Assembly: GCA_026214975.1 (NCBI GenBank)
Contig: CM047810.1
Span: 97,480,316-97,544,315, forward strand
Direction: 5' to 3'
DNA: 64,000 nucleotides
Source of the DNA: Gentiana macrophylla
Taxonomy: Eukaryota > Streptophyta > Magnoliopsida > Gentianales > Gentianaceae
The notes beneath the pieces are model-generated. The model made no database searches, was not told where the DNA came from, and worked only from the letters and a program-made list of their open reading frames with translations. The first letter of the stretch is position 1. Every line of letters starts with the position of its first letter. The position numbers and the translations under genes are program-made. Shown piece by piece: positions 23,535 through 37,100 of the stretch.

Positions 23535-23730
23535 TAAAAAAAAAAAAAAAAAAAAACTGAACAGTCCCTGAATTATATTATAAAAAAAATTAAAAAAAAA
23601 TTTTAAAAAAAAAAAAAAACAGTCCCAGGAACGAAAAAAAAACAAAAAAAAAAAAAAAAAAAAAAAAACTTACTAACTAGTAACTACAGCGCCTCTTCCC
23701 TCCCCCCCCTTTTTTTTTTTTTTTTTTTTT
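23535..23730. repeat. Poly(A)/poly(T) low-complexity tract
   Basis: Several long A runs are followed by C and T runs between the minisatellite and the right end of the Mutator-like element. Confidence 0.9.
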
Positions 23731-23942
23731 CATTAAGGATTTTGAGTCTATCTATCTAATTTGTGTCCCTTATAAGTCCAATGATTCCTTTTTGTCCTTA
23801 TAAGTCCAATAAGTCCGTTTTGTGTACTTTTGGGTCTTTGGCCCTATAATATTTCATTTTCACAAAATGATACATCTGTCCTTTTTTCAAAAATCGGAAT
23901 ATTACATTGACCAAGTCTTTTTTTTTGGAGACATAATTGGAC

Positions 23943-24790
23943 TTTTTTTTTCCCCGAAAGACGAAAGCTTTATTAATATCGCGGTTAAAACCCGCACTAC
24001 ACCACGGCCAAATAGCGCACTTCAACGCGGCCTAACCGCACAACAAGCAACAAACAAAACAACAAAGCCGAATAATAAATCGAGGCGAGGGTGCTGAACA
24101 GGATGAAAGTATATTTTTCTAAAATTAGACGCTCAGACACGTGAATCCTCTAGACAATATATTATTCGACAGACACAGACATAGAACTAAAACAACACTT
24201 ACAGTGAATGACAAAGAAAAGCAAACAAACTAATACAATATTAACAAGGTGCTAGCAGCGTCGCCGGAGACAACTTTACCACCAACGCCAGGCACCAACC
24301 TCCGGAACCACAACAAACATCCATTCGGAGTCACGAAAGTTGAACAGATGGCCGCCGGGGAAGAAAGCCATGACCGGAGAAGAGGTGAAGAAACCCAAGG
24401 CCAAAACGCACCAGATCCAACCCAAGAGCGGGTAGATTTGATGCAGAGCAGCACCAAAAGCCTTCCAAAACACAGATCAATAACCCACCGCCAAGAGCCT
24501 CCACCTAAAACCACCGGAGAAGCAAGAGCTGCTTCCGGCCATCAGGAAACGCCGGGAAGCCAACGGTGGAGGCAGGTTATGGAAAAGCGAAAGAAGAAAG
24601 CATGGAACAAGATAAAGTAAAACTAGAAGAGAAAATGAAGAAAAAAAGAGGAAAAGGTGGACGCCGGCAGCCACAAGGCCACCGGCGTCAAGTCGGGAAA
24701 GCTGAAGGGGCGGCTAGTGAAGAGAGAGGCGAGAGCGTTCTAGAAAGGGGAAGAATCTTATTTATTTTACAATGAAAGGGATTGAAGTCC
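23943..24790 (-). mobile_element. 5'-truncated LINE with target-site duplication
   Basis: On the minus strand it ends in a poly(A) tail, seen as the T run at 23943-23951, preceded by 'taataaagctttcgtctttc', a typical plant L1 3' end. It is flanked by GAGACATAATTGGAC (23928-23942) and GAGACATAATTTGAC (24791-24805), a 15-bp target duplication with one mismatch. No reverse transcriptase remains. Copy B has the same insertion at 61499-62342. Confidence 0.75.
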
Positions 24791-25042
24791 GAGACATAAT
24801 TTGACTAATAATCAATGGTCTAAAAATATGACGATACAGTGTTATGTTACAATTAAAAAAAAAAAATAGTTCATATTTTAAAAACAAAGGTGAACAGGCA
24901 GCACAATAATAATAGCAAAACAACCACTACAATGTATTGTCTACTCTATAGTGAAGTCCCATATTACTTCTAACACTCACATTTACAATCAGGTAAAAGT
25001 TACAAATCTACAGTCTAACAATGACCTGGGGAGGGAGGCAGT

Positions 25043-25043
<1 letters not shown>

Positions 25044-25113
<70 letters not shown>
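25044..25113. repeat. A(32)G(5)(TG)16 compound microsatellite in the TBC 3' UTR
   Basis: It begins about 30 bp beyond the TBC stop codon on the minus strand, so it lies in the predicted 3' UTR as (CA)n followed by a T run. In copy B the TG part is replaced by a G-rich T/G tract (62618-62649). Confidence 0.9.
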
Positions 25114-25142
25114 ATAGAAAGAAGCAAGGGAGAACACAATAA

Positions 25143-28100
25143 TCAAAAAGAAACCGGATGGGCCCGCAGTTTGTTGGCAACATAGAGTAAATGGCTGATA
25201 TTAGTGGGTGGATAATTCTGAAGAAGCTTGAGATTAGCTGTGAAATCACCGGCAAGCAATCTCTTTCTGATGATTATAAGCATCGCACAGCAGATTCTCA
25301 GTAGTGTTTCCTGCAATCATTAGTTTGGATCATGTTATTATTCCTCCCTATCGAATTTTTGAGAGAGAGAGAGAGACAAAAAAAAAATAGCTCAAAAGGC
25401 AATGAAGTGCAACCTAACAAAATAAAATAAACAACTCCATAAACCCAGATTAACATCGACACAAAGAACATCCATTTGTCAAACGCCCAACACAAAATCC
25501 TTTTTCTCCCTTGATCTTGTCGCTTCAACAATCAACACTATCTCCACTCTCAGATGACGACTCTGGCAACACATCTGATGCAGCAACTCGTTCAGGGAAT
25601 TCCCTTGCAAAGCACATCTACTCTGGCCTATTATCCGGTAATTGTGACAATAAAGACCGCCCATAACCATCTTTAGCCCCAAAGTTCGTTCCCTCCTGTA
25701 TACCTCCACAAAAAGGTTCGTGTCAGCTACCGCTCCATATGACATCCGAATCTGATAAACAATTATCATCCCTAGAAATGTGCCCACAAGAATCACCCTC
25801 AAAAAGCGCCTCCACCTCTCGATCACCAACTGCACTCACCTGGCTCCACCACAACCATTGGTGGGCCAGTATCGTCTGCTTTCCCTTGCTTTGCACCTGA
25901 ATTACAGCAGGAATGATAATTTTTGCTAGTCCCCATTGCAATAAGAGTGTCATCATCCCCCTAACTTCACCAAGGCTCGAGAGAACATCCTCCTTTAGCA
26001 ATGCCTGTACAATGTCTTCTACCACACTCCTAGCATAAGCTCCTTCCTTTAACCACCATCCTTGTTTATCTTCACCTGATACACCTTGATAGGCTGACTA
26101 GAATCTCTCCCAACACATTGATCTCTCAAAGGAGGGTTTTTACAGGGGGTAATCCTACTCACTATGCCATCTTACGACAAAAAAGACTATAAAAGCCAAT
26201 TCTCCACCCAAACACTGCCAAAAACCATCATACCGATCCTCTCAAATCCAATGTCTCTTCGACGGTGGTTTCACAAATCCATCACTAATACCCTCCGCCG
26301 CAGAAGGCCGCCGAAGGCCGCCTTAGATCTAATGTTGCAGCATCCACCCGAAGTGGACGCCCAAGAAATTGCAAGCTCAGAAACATATTGCTTAAAGGAA
26401 GAGGTATTCGGTAAACTCTACCCAAACAGGAGCAAAGACACTTCTTCATTCGCTCACGAAAGTTCAGCGTCCACTTGGAACAGACCATCGGCGAACGCTT
26501 TACCATCCAAAAACGTGTGAAAAGCCGTGTGTAATTCTCCTGGCACCCTAGCCTCACAAGCACATGTTTGATATCAGACAGTCCCAATTTACATTGCAGC
26601 TTCTCAACCCAAAAGCTTCACACAATATTTATGTAGATCATGAAGCTTGGGTCGGTATTTCAGAAATCTAGCCAACCAAATCATTCTCAAAAGGTTTTGA
26701 TTAAATATGCTTATCACTCTTTGAAACAGGTTCCCCTTTGCATTGTGACAAAGATCCGAGGTCAAGTAACGTGGAAGATGCCCCTTTGACCGCTGCTGCA
26801 AACCTTTTGGTGGGTATATCACTTTTACCAGCTAAGATGTCTAATCAGGCATCCTGAGGACCTCAGTTTCCAATTGATGACTTCTAATTCACACAACCTT
26901 CCAACCGAAGCCTCTCATCATACAAATACAAGCCGCCAATCTACGTTCTTTTTTGTTAAGATGCCATAATCGTGTACTCTTAAAGTAAAAGGACGAAAAA
27001 AAACAAGTAAAATGACATGGAAGCATCTCACGAATAGAAAAAAGGTACAAAATGATATCTAAATCATGCACTCTTAATCTAAGTAATACACAAAAGTAAT
27101 GTCCTAGAAATAATAAACAAAGACTCAAACCACACCAAAAAAAAAAAAAAAAAAAAGAATTTAGATAGGGCAATGGACAGTCTGCTCCAACAAGAAAAAT
27201 CACACAAAACATAAATCACAGACAAGAATGAAACATCATAAGCAAGCCGCAATGAAATGATTGAACGTTGATTTCCAGAAAAATCCCTTGTAATAAACAC
27301 AGAACCAGGAGAGCCGTTTGGCTTGTAACCATTTTCATAAATTTGAATGAATATGTTGTTGCACAACCTAAGAAAAAATCCACTACCTGGCAGGGTAAAG
27401 AACTAAATGCTTCAGATTTCAAATAAGAAAATGGAGAGCGTTCATACATTTACTTTCATGGTTCATACCAACTTGCGGAAAATTGTTAAAAGATGCCGTT
27501 GCACAAATATTAATTCACTTTTTTGACACCACTTTTTCCATCTGACTAAAGAAACTTCTTTCACGTGAGTAAAGAATTTATCTTTATCCCTTTTCTCCCA
27601 GCGCCCACTTTATTTGACACGATACTCGACAGAATCCAAACAATATCTTAATTAAACTTCTTCGGTGAATAAGCAAAAGTCAAAATGTATCACTTCCAAA
27701 CTCCAAACGTATCCTAAGTTGGCGAATTCCAAGATAAATTGTCAGGAAAACATGCAGAGAAAGTTTGGAAAAAGGAGAGATAATGGACTTACTTGAGGCC
27801 CTTCAGGGTCACTTAGTAATGTGTCCCAAATAAAAAGACTGTCAGGAAAATTGAATTCCTGAGTCAAAAGGAGAGTTATCCATCGAAATGCATAAAATTG
27901 AGGATTCACCTGTTATTCCAAGAGTTAATCATTATAGCCAGTACATGGGATCTTTAAGAGGCAGTCAAGTTAGAGTGAATACGAATCACAATAAGAGTAC
28001 TCAAGTTTAACTGAATAAAATAATTAAAGTTATATGTCTTACCTTGGTTGTAATTTCAAGATGACGCCAGAGTTCTTCATCATGCTCTCTAAGAAGCTGA

Positions 28101-31100
28101 GATAACCTTGAAATTGTGGCACGAATACCCACAACGCTATTGTCAAGTTGCTGACAAAAATGATCTCGAAATCCACTCAGAATTTCCACGAAACAGAAAA
28201 AACTGTCTGCTTCTGCAGAAGCCTGAGAAGGAAGGAAAAAAATAGAAATTTAAAAGCTAAGAAATTCCAGGCCGGCAGAAAAAGGAACATTTTGGGTAAG
28301 AGGGAGAAGACACGGGGGGTAGCATCAAAACTCTTTTCTCCAACCTTTCCTGCTGAATCTTTATCAGATCAACCAAGCATCGGGACTTCAAACTCTATCC
28401 AGTTGATTATATAGAACTAGCTACTCACAAACCCGATAAAGGAAGAGGGTTTGTAATCTGACTTCAAACTCTATCCAGTTAATGTTGTATTATTTTCAAT
28501 ACACCAAGTATAAAGCGCCAAGGACAAAAAAAAAATTGGGTGGTGGTGGTGGTGGCGGCGGCCGGTGGGTGTGGGGGGGTGTGGGGGGGGGAGGAAAGGG
28601 TGTTATAATGCTATGATGCTTAGGGCTGCTTTAGCCATATTTTTTTCCCCTGCTTGACGACTTATTAACTTAAGTCAAAAGCATAAGCCTACTAGAATAG
28701 GGGTGTGTGGGAAGGATTATTTATTTATGTTTATTTTTATGTAAGCCGTTGTATAAGGCTGGTTTATGTTTTATTAGGGTTAACACGCCTTGGCAATAGG
28801 CTGCGTGTTTAGAGTCCTTGGTGAATAAGTTTCCTAAATTATAGGAGTCTTAGGGCTTCCTTGGTTGTATAAATAAATCAACAAAGAAAACCCAGCAAAA
28901 GGTTTTTTCTTTCAACATGGTATCAGAGTCATCCCACTAAAACCCTAAATAGATGAACTATAAAGCTGCCATCACCGGAGAATGGGCTCCGACTAACTCC
29001 GAACCTCGCTGCGTCCTGGGGCCTTCTTTTGTCTGGAGCAAATACTCATACATCCAACCTGATTAACGGAGAGGAAAACTCTAAAACCAACCATTCCTCC
29101 ATCCTGCTTCCATCAAGGAGATTAGATGGAAAAAAGACCATCAAAGAATAAAGCGGTCCCAGACCATCAAACAATAAAGAATAAAGATAAGATGAAAGAA
29201 CTCTTCTGATTATTATTGATAATCGAAAGAGTATTAATAGATTACAAACAGCCTGAAAGGCTGGGGAAAGGAACAGGCAGGGGACAGGATTACAGCTAGC
29301 AATTAATGTTGTCCCAACTACACAACTGTCAAGACTACAGCTTATAAAACGGCTTAGACATTAAATTAATCAGCACATCTACTTGACCAAATGGAATAAG
29401 ATATCCCATGAAATATAGTAAATAACATATTACACCCCCCTCAAGCTGGGTTGTAGATATTGATACAACCAAGCTTGGCAGACATTTTGCCAAAGGTTTG
29501 AGGTGGGATAGGTTTAAAGAGAATATCTGCAATTTGATCTTGAGAAGGCACATGCAGTAGATAGATGTGTTTGTTGTCAATCTTCTCCTTGGAGAAGCTG
29601 CGATTCCTTCCCCTAAAGATCCCAAGCACAGAACCTGGAAATACGAGGATTCAATGGTGATGGCATGGCTTATAAACTCCAAGGAGCCATCTATTGTGAA
29701 GAGAATAAAGAATAAAGAATAAAGATAAGATCAAAGAACTCTTCTGATTTTTATTGATAATCGAATGAGTATCAATAGATTACAAAGGAAAAGGAACAGG
29801 CAGGGGACATGATTATTGCTAGCAATTAATGTTGTCCCAACAACAGCTTATAAAACGGAGAGATAGACATCTTTGCTGATGCTAATTGGGCAGGTAGCTT
29901 AATTGACAGGAGGTCAACCACTGGGTATTGTTCCTACATTTGGGGCAACTTGGGATCTTTGATATCTGTCTTTATCAACAACCTCAGTTCCAATTTTCAG
30001 CTTTAGGCCAGCCTACACAGGTGAAATAGCTGGCTTGCATCCCAACATGCCAGTTTCCTTTAGAAGATCCAGTACATATTTCCTTTGGGAAACTGATATG
30101 CCTTCATTAGTCCTGGCTACTTCCATTCCTAGGAAGTATTTTAGGCTTCCTAGGTCCTTTACTTCAAAAGCTTTCGCAAGTTCAGTCTTGAGTTTCTGCA
30201 TCTCTAAGCGGTCATCACCCGTAAGAATGATATCATCCACATACACAATTAATATAGCCCTCTTCCCATTTGTAACTTTGATAAACATGGTGTGATCAGA
30301 GTTATATTGATGGTATCCATAACTCTTAAGAGTAGTGGTAGGTCTCCCAAACCAGGCCCTGGGGGAATGTTTTAGACCATATAGAGACTTTCTAAGCTTA
30401 CAAAAACCATGCCACTAGAGTGTGAAGTCTCAAATCCAGGAGGAATGGTCATATAGACCCCCTCCTGTAACCCTCCATTTAGGAAAGCATTTTTAATATC
30501 AAGTTGAAATAGAGGCCAGTCAAGGTTGACGGCTAAGGACAAAATAACCCTAATAGTGTTTAACTTTGCCGGCAAAGGTTTCTTGGTAGTCTAAGCCATA
30601 GGTTTGTGTGAAACCTCGAGCAACAAGCTTGGATTTATACTTGTTTAAGCTGCCATCAACATTATACTTAGTAGTAAACAACCACTTGCAGCTCACAGGC
30701 TCTGTACCCGTGATGGAACCGTAAATAGGCATAAGGTCAAACTGGTTGCCAAGGATTATACTCAATCATATGGAATTGACTATCAAGAGACTTTCGCTCC
30801 TTTGGAAAACTTAATACCACCAGAGTGTTTTTGTCTAATGCAGCAAATTTAGAATGGCCATTACATTAATTGGATGTAAAAATGACTTTCTAAATAGAGA
30901 CCTTTGTGAAAAAGTGTACATGAAAGTCCATCCAGGCTGTGATAGTCCTGAAACTGAGAAAAAAGTATGTAGATTGAGAAAAATTATGGCCTAAAACAAT
31001 TCCCAGGGGCCTGGTTTGGCCGATTTACCAAGACTGTTAAAACTTATGGTGCTCTCAATTCCATTCTGACCATACTATGTTCACCAAATCTGATACATTT

Positions 31101-34100
31101 GGCAAGAGGGTCATTCTGATTGCCTACGTGGATGACATCATAATAACCGGTGAATGTTAATGTAATTATCAGTCTCAAGGTATCTCTTGCGAGAGATTTT
31201 GAAATAAAGGATCTTGGCAACCTTAAAAATACTTCCTTGGCATGAAGGTTGCTAGGCCTAAAGAGGGGATTTTTATATCACAAAGGAAATGTGTCTTAGA
31301 TCTAAGGAAGAAACTGACTGCTTGATTGCAAACCAGCCTCTTACCCTATTGCCCCGGTATGAAACTTGGGAAAAATGGCAATTCCGATCTTGTTGACATT
31401 GTGACATATCAAAGACTTGTGGAAAAAATTATCTATTTATCACATACCAAACCTGACATCTGTTTTGCAGTGAGTTTAGTAAGCCAATTGCCAATTTATG
31501 CGCAGGCCCCATCAAGACCATCAACAGATTGTGATCTGGACTCTAACGCACTCAAGACAAGGGTTGTTGTTCAAGAAGAAAGAAAAAAAAAAGTCGAGAT
31601 ATTCGCTGATGTTGATTGGGGAAGTTCAGTGGTTGATAGAAGATCTACTACTGGGTATTGTCATTCATATGGGGTAATCTTGTTACCTGGAGGAGCAAGA
31701 AACAGCTTGTTTCTCATAGCAGTGCTGAGGCTGAACTCCATGCTCTTGCATTGAGAGTCTGAAGGAATATAGCTAAAACGGATTCTGGAATCTGGATGAG
31801 ATTCAGGTTCCAGTTCACCACCCTATTCAACTGCTATGTGACAATGTGTCTACAATCAACATGTCTGAGAATCTTGTTCATCATTGGCATTGACAGACAC
31901 TTCATCAAGGAAAAGACTGAGAATAAGGAAATTGACATATCCCGTATTCCATCAGAAGAACAGATTGCAGATCTATTCACTAAATGCTCTTCAGACTTCA
32001 GACACTATATTTCAGAATCTAACCTGCAAACTTTGGTTGTTCCAATATCCACAACCAACCTTGAGGGGTGTTAAAATAATTTTAATATTACATTAAGCAT
32101 ATTTTCTCTAAATTACTTCAATGGTTTATTTGTTGGATATAACTCATTTCTCCTTTCGAGCTTACTTTTGTTTTTACTGTTCAAGAGCCATTGGGCTTCT
32201 TTTTCTAGCCGTTGGATCTGTTTATCTCAAGACAACCTTTGTCCTATAAATAAGAATTCATAACTATGTCTAAATACAAGTTAATGAGAAGAATTACACT
32301 CTTTTCCATCCTATCTGCTATTTTTCTGTAGTATTGCACCTACGTATGGGGGAATTTGGTAACCTAGAGAAGCAAGAAGCAATGGGCAGTGGCTAGAAGT
32401 AGCTCAGAAGCGGAGTTCAAGGAATTGACCCAAGGAATTTGTGAAGAATTGTGTCTGAAGTACGTACTAGATGATTTTGGGGTTATTCTTAGCTTCTCCA
32501 TGAAGCTTTATTGTGATAATTAAGCTACAATAGATATTGCAAACGATCCAGTCCATCATGATAGGGAAAAAAAACGTGGTAATAGATTGACATCTTATCA
32601 AAGAAAAGCTGGAAAGTGGTCTTGTGTGTGTGCTATATCAGCCATCCACCAGACAAATAGTAGATGGTTTCACAAAGGCTCTTACAAGACACTTTTGTGT
32701 ATTCACGTTGAGCATAAAGAATATTTATGCTCCAATTTGAGGGGAGTGTTGAAGAACATAATGTGTAGGCTGCTTAAGACAATTTTTATTGGCTATTTTG
32801 CAGCTTGGTTGCTTGGTCAAATCATACTAGGAGTAGGGACAGGATAATTTTTCACCCTCCGGATTGAACAAAGAATCAACAGAACCAAATAGATCCAGAT
32901 GAACTCTATATGTTACCTATAAATTGGTGGTTTGGTAGCTTAGTCAAAAGCTTATTAGAGTAAGGTTGAATCTACTTGGCTTGTTTAGCACATTTGTTCT
33001 TCTGTTTAAGCCTTTTGGCTTTGCTAAGATTGAATAAGAAAGAAAGTTTATTTTGTTTTCTTCTCTGAACTTTTCTAGATTAAAAAAAGTTTATTATCAT
33101 TTCTTCTATAAACTTTTCAACAATAATATTGGAGCAAAAGAGGAAGTAAGGCGCGCATGTCATACACCTCTCTTTTTGGGTTCAAATAATTCTACAGAGA
33201 CAATATATTGTTTCCGCTAGGGGGGTCACTTGTCTAGGACTTATAATTCAAAGCAAAAATTACTAGCACATGACAAATTCAGCTGGCAAAAAAAACATGA
33301 AATGAGAAAGTAAATAGAAGATCCCAAATAAATAATTTCAAACTTGTATGGTGCTACATCTATGATGCAATTGAGGAAGCTATGACTAACTAGTGTATGC
33401 ATGACTGACCGCATTTTCTTCATTAGGATCACTCCTGAAAACGAAATAAATTGGCGCCAAGATTTCATTCATTCCTTGAACGTATCTTATGCCAGGATTT
33501 AGCTTCGCAAATATAATTAATATATTCCTTAGTGCATCCTGAAAATTACAAACATACATAAGCAGATAGTTATTAAAAAATCTTGAAAGTGTTCAAATTA
33601 TCCAGCTGAACGATATTAAAGCTCACTTGGTTGGATCTTGCAAATGATGAATCCCCAGAAAAGAAGTTAAAGTCTGGATGTGTACGCTTGACATCTCGAT
33701 CTATCTGTTCTATAATCTCTGTATCCTAAAAATCAACAGACATTTACAAATCTGTAAGATAACTATTCTGTTTCAAACAATAAAGTAGTTGTTGGACTGT
33801 AAAAAGAAACGAAAGCTGAAGGTGGAAGCATATTCAGATTATGTGTACGATAGATATAAGGGCGATGAGCGTTCAATTTCTTGCTATTGTAGCTCCATTG
33901 GCCATATTCTTGTTAAATGGAGAAGTAAAAGGGCAAAATGTGATTTCATGTGCTAGTGCAGAAGCCGAATATAGGCCGATGATTCATACGATATGTGAGC
34001 TACTGTAGTTGAAAAGCTTCATGATTAAAATTAGTTCTTCAGTATCAAACTCCTGATTCTACGAGGCAGGTGGAAGCATATTCAGATAATGGGGTATGAT

Positions 34101-37100
34101 AGATATAAGGACAATAAGTGTTCAATTTCTTGCTATTGTAGCTCCATTAGCCATAATCTTGTTAAATGGAGAAGTAAAAGGGCAAAATGTGATTTCATGT
34201 GTGAGTGCAGAAGCCGAATATAGGCCGATGATTCATACGGTATGTGAGCTAATGTAGTTGAAAAGCTTCAAGAGTAAAATTAGTTCTTCAGTACCAAACT
34301 CCTGATTCTATGAGGCGTGACCGTTATATGGCAATCTATATAGACGTAGAGCTTCATAAAGGAACCTAACTATCGAGATAGCTTATCGTTTTATACAAGA
34401 AGCTAACAATGGAAGGCATTAATGGAACACTTTTTGTGTAGTCATCATAGCAGTTAGCAAAGATCTTCACTAAAGGGCTTTCGCTGTAAGTGTTTCATGG
34501 TTTATAAACTAGTTGGGGATATTTAATGCGTATGCTCAAACTTGAGGGGAGTGTACAGTTGTAAATCAGTAATTAAAATTACAAGGGGCTGTTTGGTATT
34601 AAGGCTTAAGTCATCAAAAATATTATATATATTTATCGATTTTGTAAACTGTGTTAACAATTCAATGAAGTAAAAACCTATTTGCATTTAACTTGATAAA
34701 TTACCACCTCAGCTAAATACTGGGAAGTAGTGGAATCTTGTATTCATACATTATAACACACCATTCACTCTCATGTTTGGGCTTACCATTTGAAGAATAA
34801 TGTTTTTAGCGGTCACGTGTGGTATGCATTAATCCTTATCCAAACAAGATTCTACCTCATTTCAGAGTAATCTTGAACGCAGACTGAACTACAGAAGCAT
34901 AAAACTCGTACCAATTTAAGCGACACCATGGCGCTAAAGAGATTTTACTGGGCACACTGGCACTGTTATAAAACAAAATTAAGCCTATTGCATGGCCACA
35001 AATTCAGATTTCTTTAACCCTCAATATTTCCTTTATAATAATTCATGCACATATTTTTTCAATTTTAGTGGGGAGAAGAGCAGTCTATATATTGAATATA
35101 TATATATGGTTTTCTGTTTGATGTGAGGGGGTGGGATGGGGGGGGGGGGGGGAGAGGTTGTTATCTTGGTCGAAGCTACACGTTTCATGTGATTCTAGAA
35201 AATTTTATCCTTACTACCAGTTCAACTTCAGGAAATTCTGATGAATATGTCTTCAAATTTTGTTATAGTCCACAAAGCATATTAGTAAGATTTTATACAC
35301 GAAAACTATTCATTGGGAAGTCCAAGTGAAAAGTGATTAACGAAAAAAGGATACCTGAAAAAACTGATTCCAGACGCTTGTCTTACCGAGACTCAAAGGA
35401 TGCTCCCCATGAGTCACTTCTGACCTTGAGAGGGAACCACCATCTTCAGTATTCAGAATGTCATGCTCAAGACTTGACTTCTCTAGCCTTCTGGTAATCT
35501 CTGACTGACTAGCCACAGAAACATTCAGAAATACAAAACTTCGGAAAGAAGTAATACACACAACAGCCTAATAATAATGATATACAAAACCATCTTCTCA
35601 TGATTATCTCCTATACAGCAACTCCTAGGCAGTTCATCTTATCTTCAGTAACAAACAACAACTACTTCCCTATACCAATCACATGGAAAATGAGCAAGTC
35701 GTGTATGGTAAATTAAAGCTACTCAACAAAATTTAATATATGCACATGTGGGTACTACAGGAAAATGATACCTGCACACCCATCAGCAATAAACACATAG
35801 TCAATGAACAAAATAATATAAGAGATAATCAATGGTTAAAAGAGGTTTTAAGGTGGGCACATATCACATTTAGGGGTGTGCGTGTGTATCCGCGTGTAGA
35901 AGTAAATAGCTTAGACAAAGAAGATAGGAGGAACACGCATACTGAAATGAAATATCAGGATTGATCCATCAATAAGACCAGAGATGCTTTACAGATCTGA
36001 ATACTGGGCACTAAATAATAAGCATGAACAAAAGATTACAGTAGCAGAAATACGAATATAGGTTCTATTGATAAGAAATACGAATCAGATGCATGTGTGG
36101 GAATAAAGGATGGACAAGATTATGAATGAGCATATTAGAGAAAAAACAGGTACAGGTTCTATTGATAAGAAAATGAGTCGCAATATTTGGTATACAGCGC
36201 AAAAGCGTCCTATAGATGGCACCTGGTAGGTGTTGTGAGACAGAAGATGTCCAAGAGGAGAAACATGCCAAATGTAGGAAAGGTAGACTTAAGAAGAAAT
36301 GAACGGGGACAATTAACAAGGATATGGCTGATATGAGTATTGGGCAGGATATGATTGCAGACATGCGATCCATATAGCCAACCCCACCTAGTGGCAATGA
36401 AACTGCTTCTTGTTCATGAAGTTGCAGAAAAAGCGATACTGTCTTCATAGATTTGCAGATGAGAACAATTAAGGAACAACAGAAGAAGTAGAACGTATCA
36501 GCATCTTCATTTCCCCACCACCCTTGAAAGCTACTCCCTTCGTCCCAAAATATAAGTCACTCTACCTCTTTTTGTTTGTCCCAAAATATAAGTATTCTAC
36601 ATTACCAATGAATCATTTATTACTCTTTTTCTCCATCTTACCCCTAATTTATTAACAATTCAACTACTTCTCAATATTTTATAACCATTTCATTTAATGA
36701 TAGTCAAAGGATATTTAGGCATTTCTCCTTAAAATTTAGGGGGAATGAGGGAGAAGGACAAAAATATTTCATCAATTAAGTAGAAGGACAGTCTTTTGAA
36801 ACTTTTGCATAAAGGACAAAACTATTTATCCACTATCGAAATTCACTTGTGTTCAAAATTAACTGTTTAAATTCACTGCCGAAATTTCACTTTCAAATTC
36901 ACTAATTTTCAAAATTCATTGTCGGGATTCACTGATTTTCGGATTCATCATCAAAATTCACTATCGAAATTCACCGATTTCGGGATTCACTAGGGAGATT
37001 CACGATTTTCGGATTCACCTGCTTGTCCTTCTCGCTATAAAAATTATGCAGTTGTCCTTCTCCCTATAAAAGATATGTAGTTGTCCTGTTGCTTAATAAT

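Larger units (their letters stand above)
20836..23844. mobile_element. Mutator-like element with perfect 9-bp target duplication
   Basis: The 9-mer TATAATATT flanks the element (20827-20835 and 23845-23853). The ends form a terminal inverted repeat: left 'gggttaattacttaaaagta', right (reverse complement) 'gggccaaagacccaaaagta'. Further inward both sides carry 'ttggacttataagg' and 'aaaggaatc' in inverted orientation. No transposase frame is seen, so it is nonautonomous. Its left part holds an exon-like fragment (21178-21408) and its right part a minisatellite. Copy B carries the intact empty site, TATAATATT once, at 61398-61406, which confirms both boundaries. Confidence 0.9.
8422..26462. repeat. 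Large duplicated block, copy A
   Basis: This stretch is repeated in the same order and orientation at 49045-64000. Shared landmarks in order are the minisatellite, the MULE-like sequence, the gypsy gag-protease remnant with its LTR and (GT)n repeat, the GCGTGCGC palindromes, the LINE with its target duplication, the last TBC exon and the LINE ORF1 remnant. Copy A is about 3.1 kb longer, almost entirely because of the MULE insertion at 20836-23844. Confidence 0.95.

Noticed and set aside
24230..24620. Gly/Trp-rich minus-strand and charged plus-strand frames of about 95-123 codons
   Set aside because: Both lie inside the truncated LINE 3' region, overlap each other and show no protein domain.
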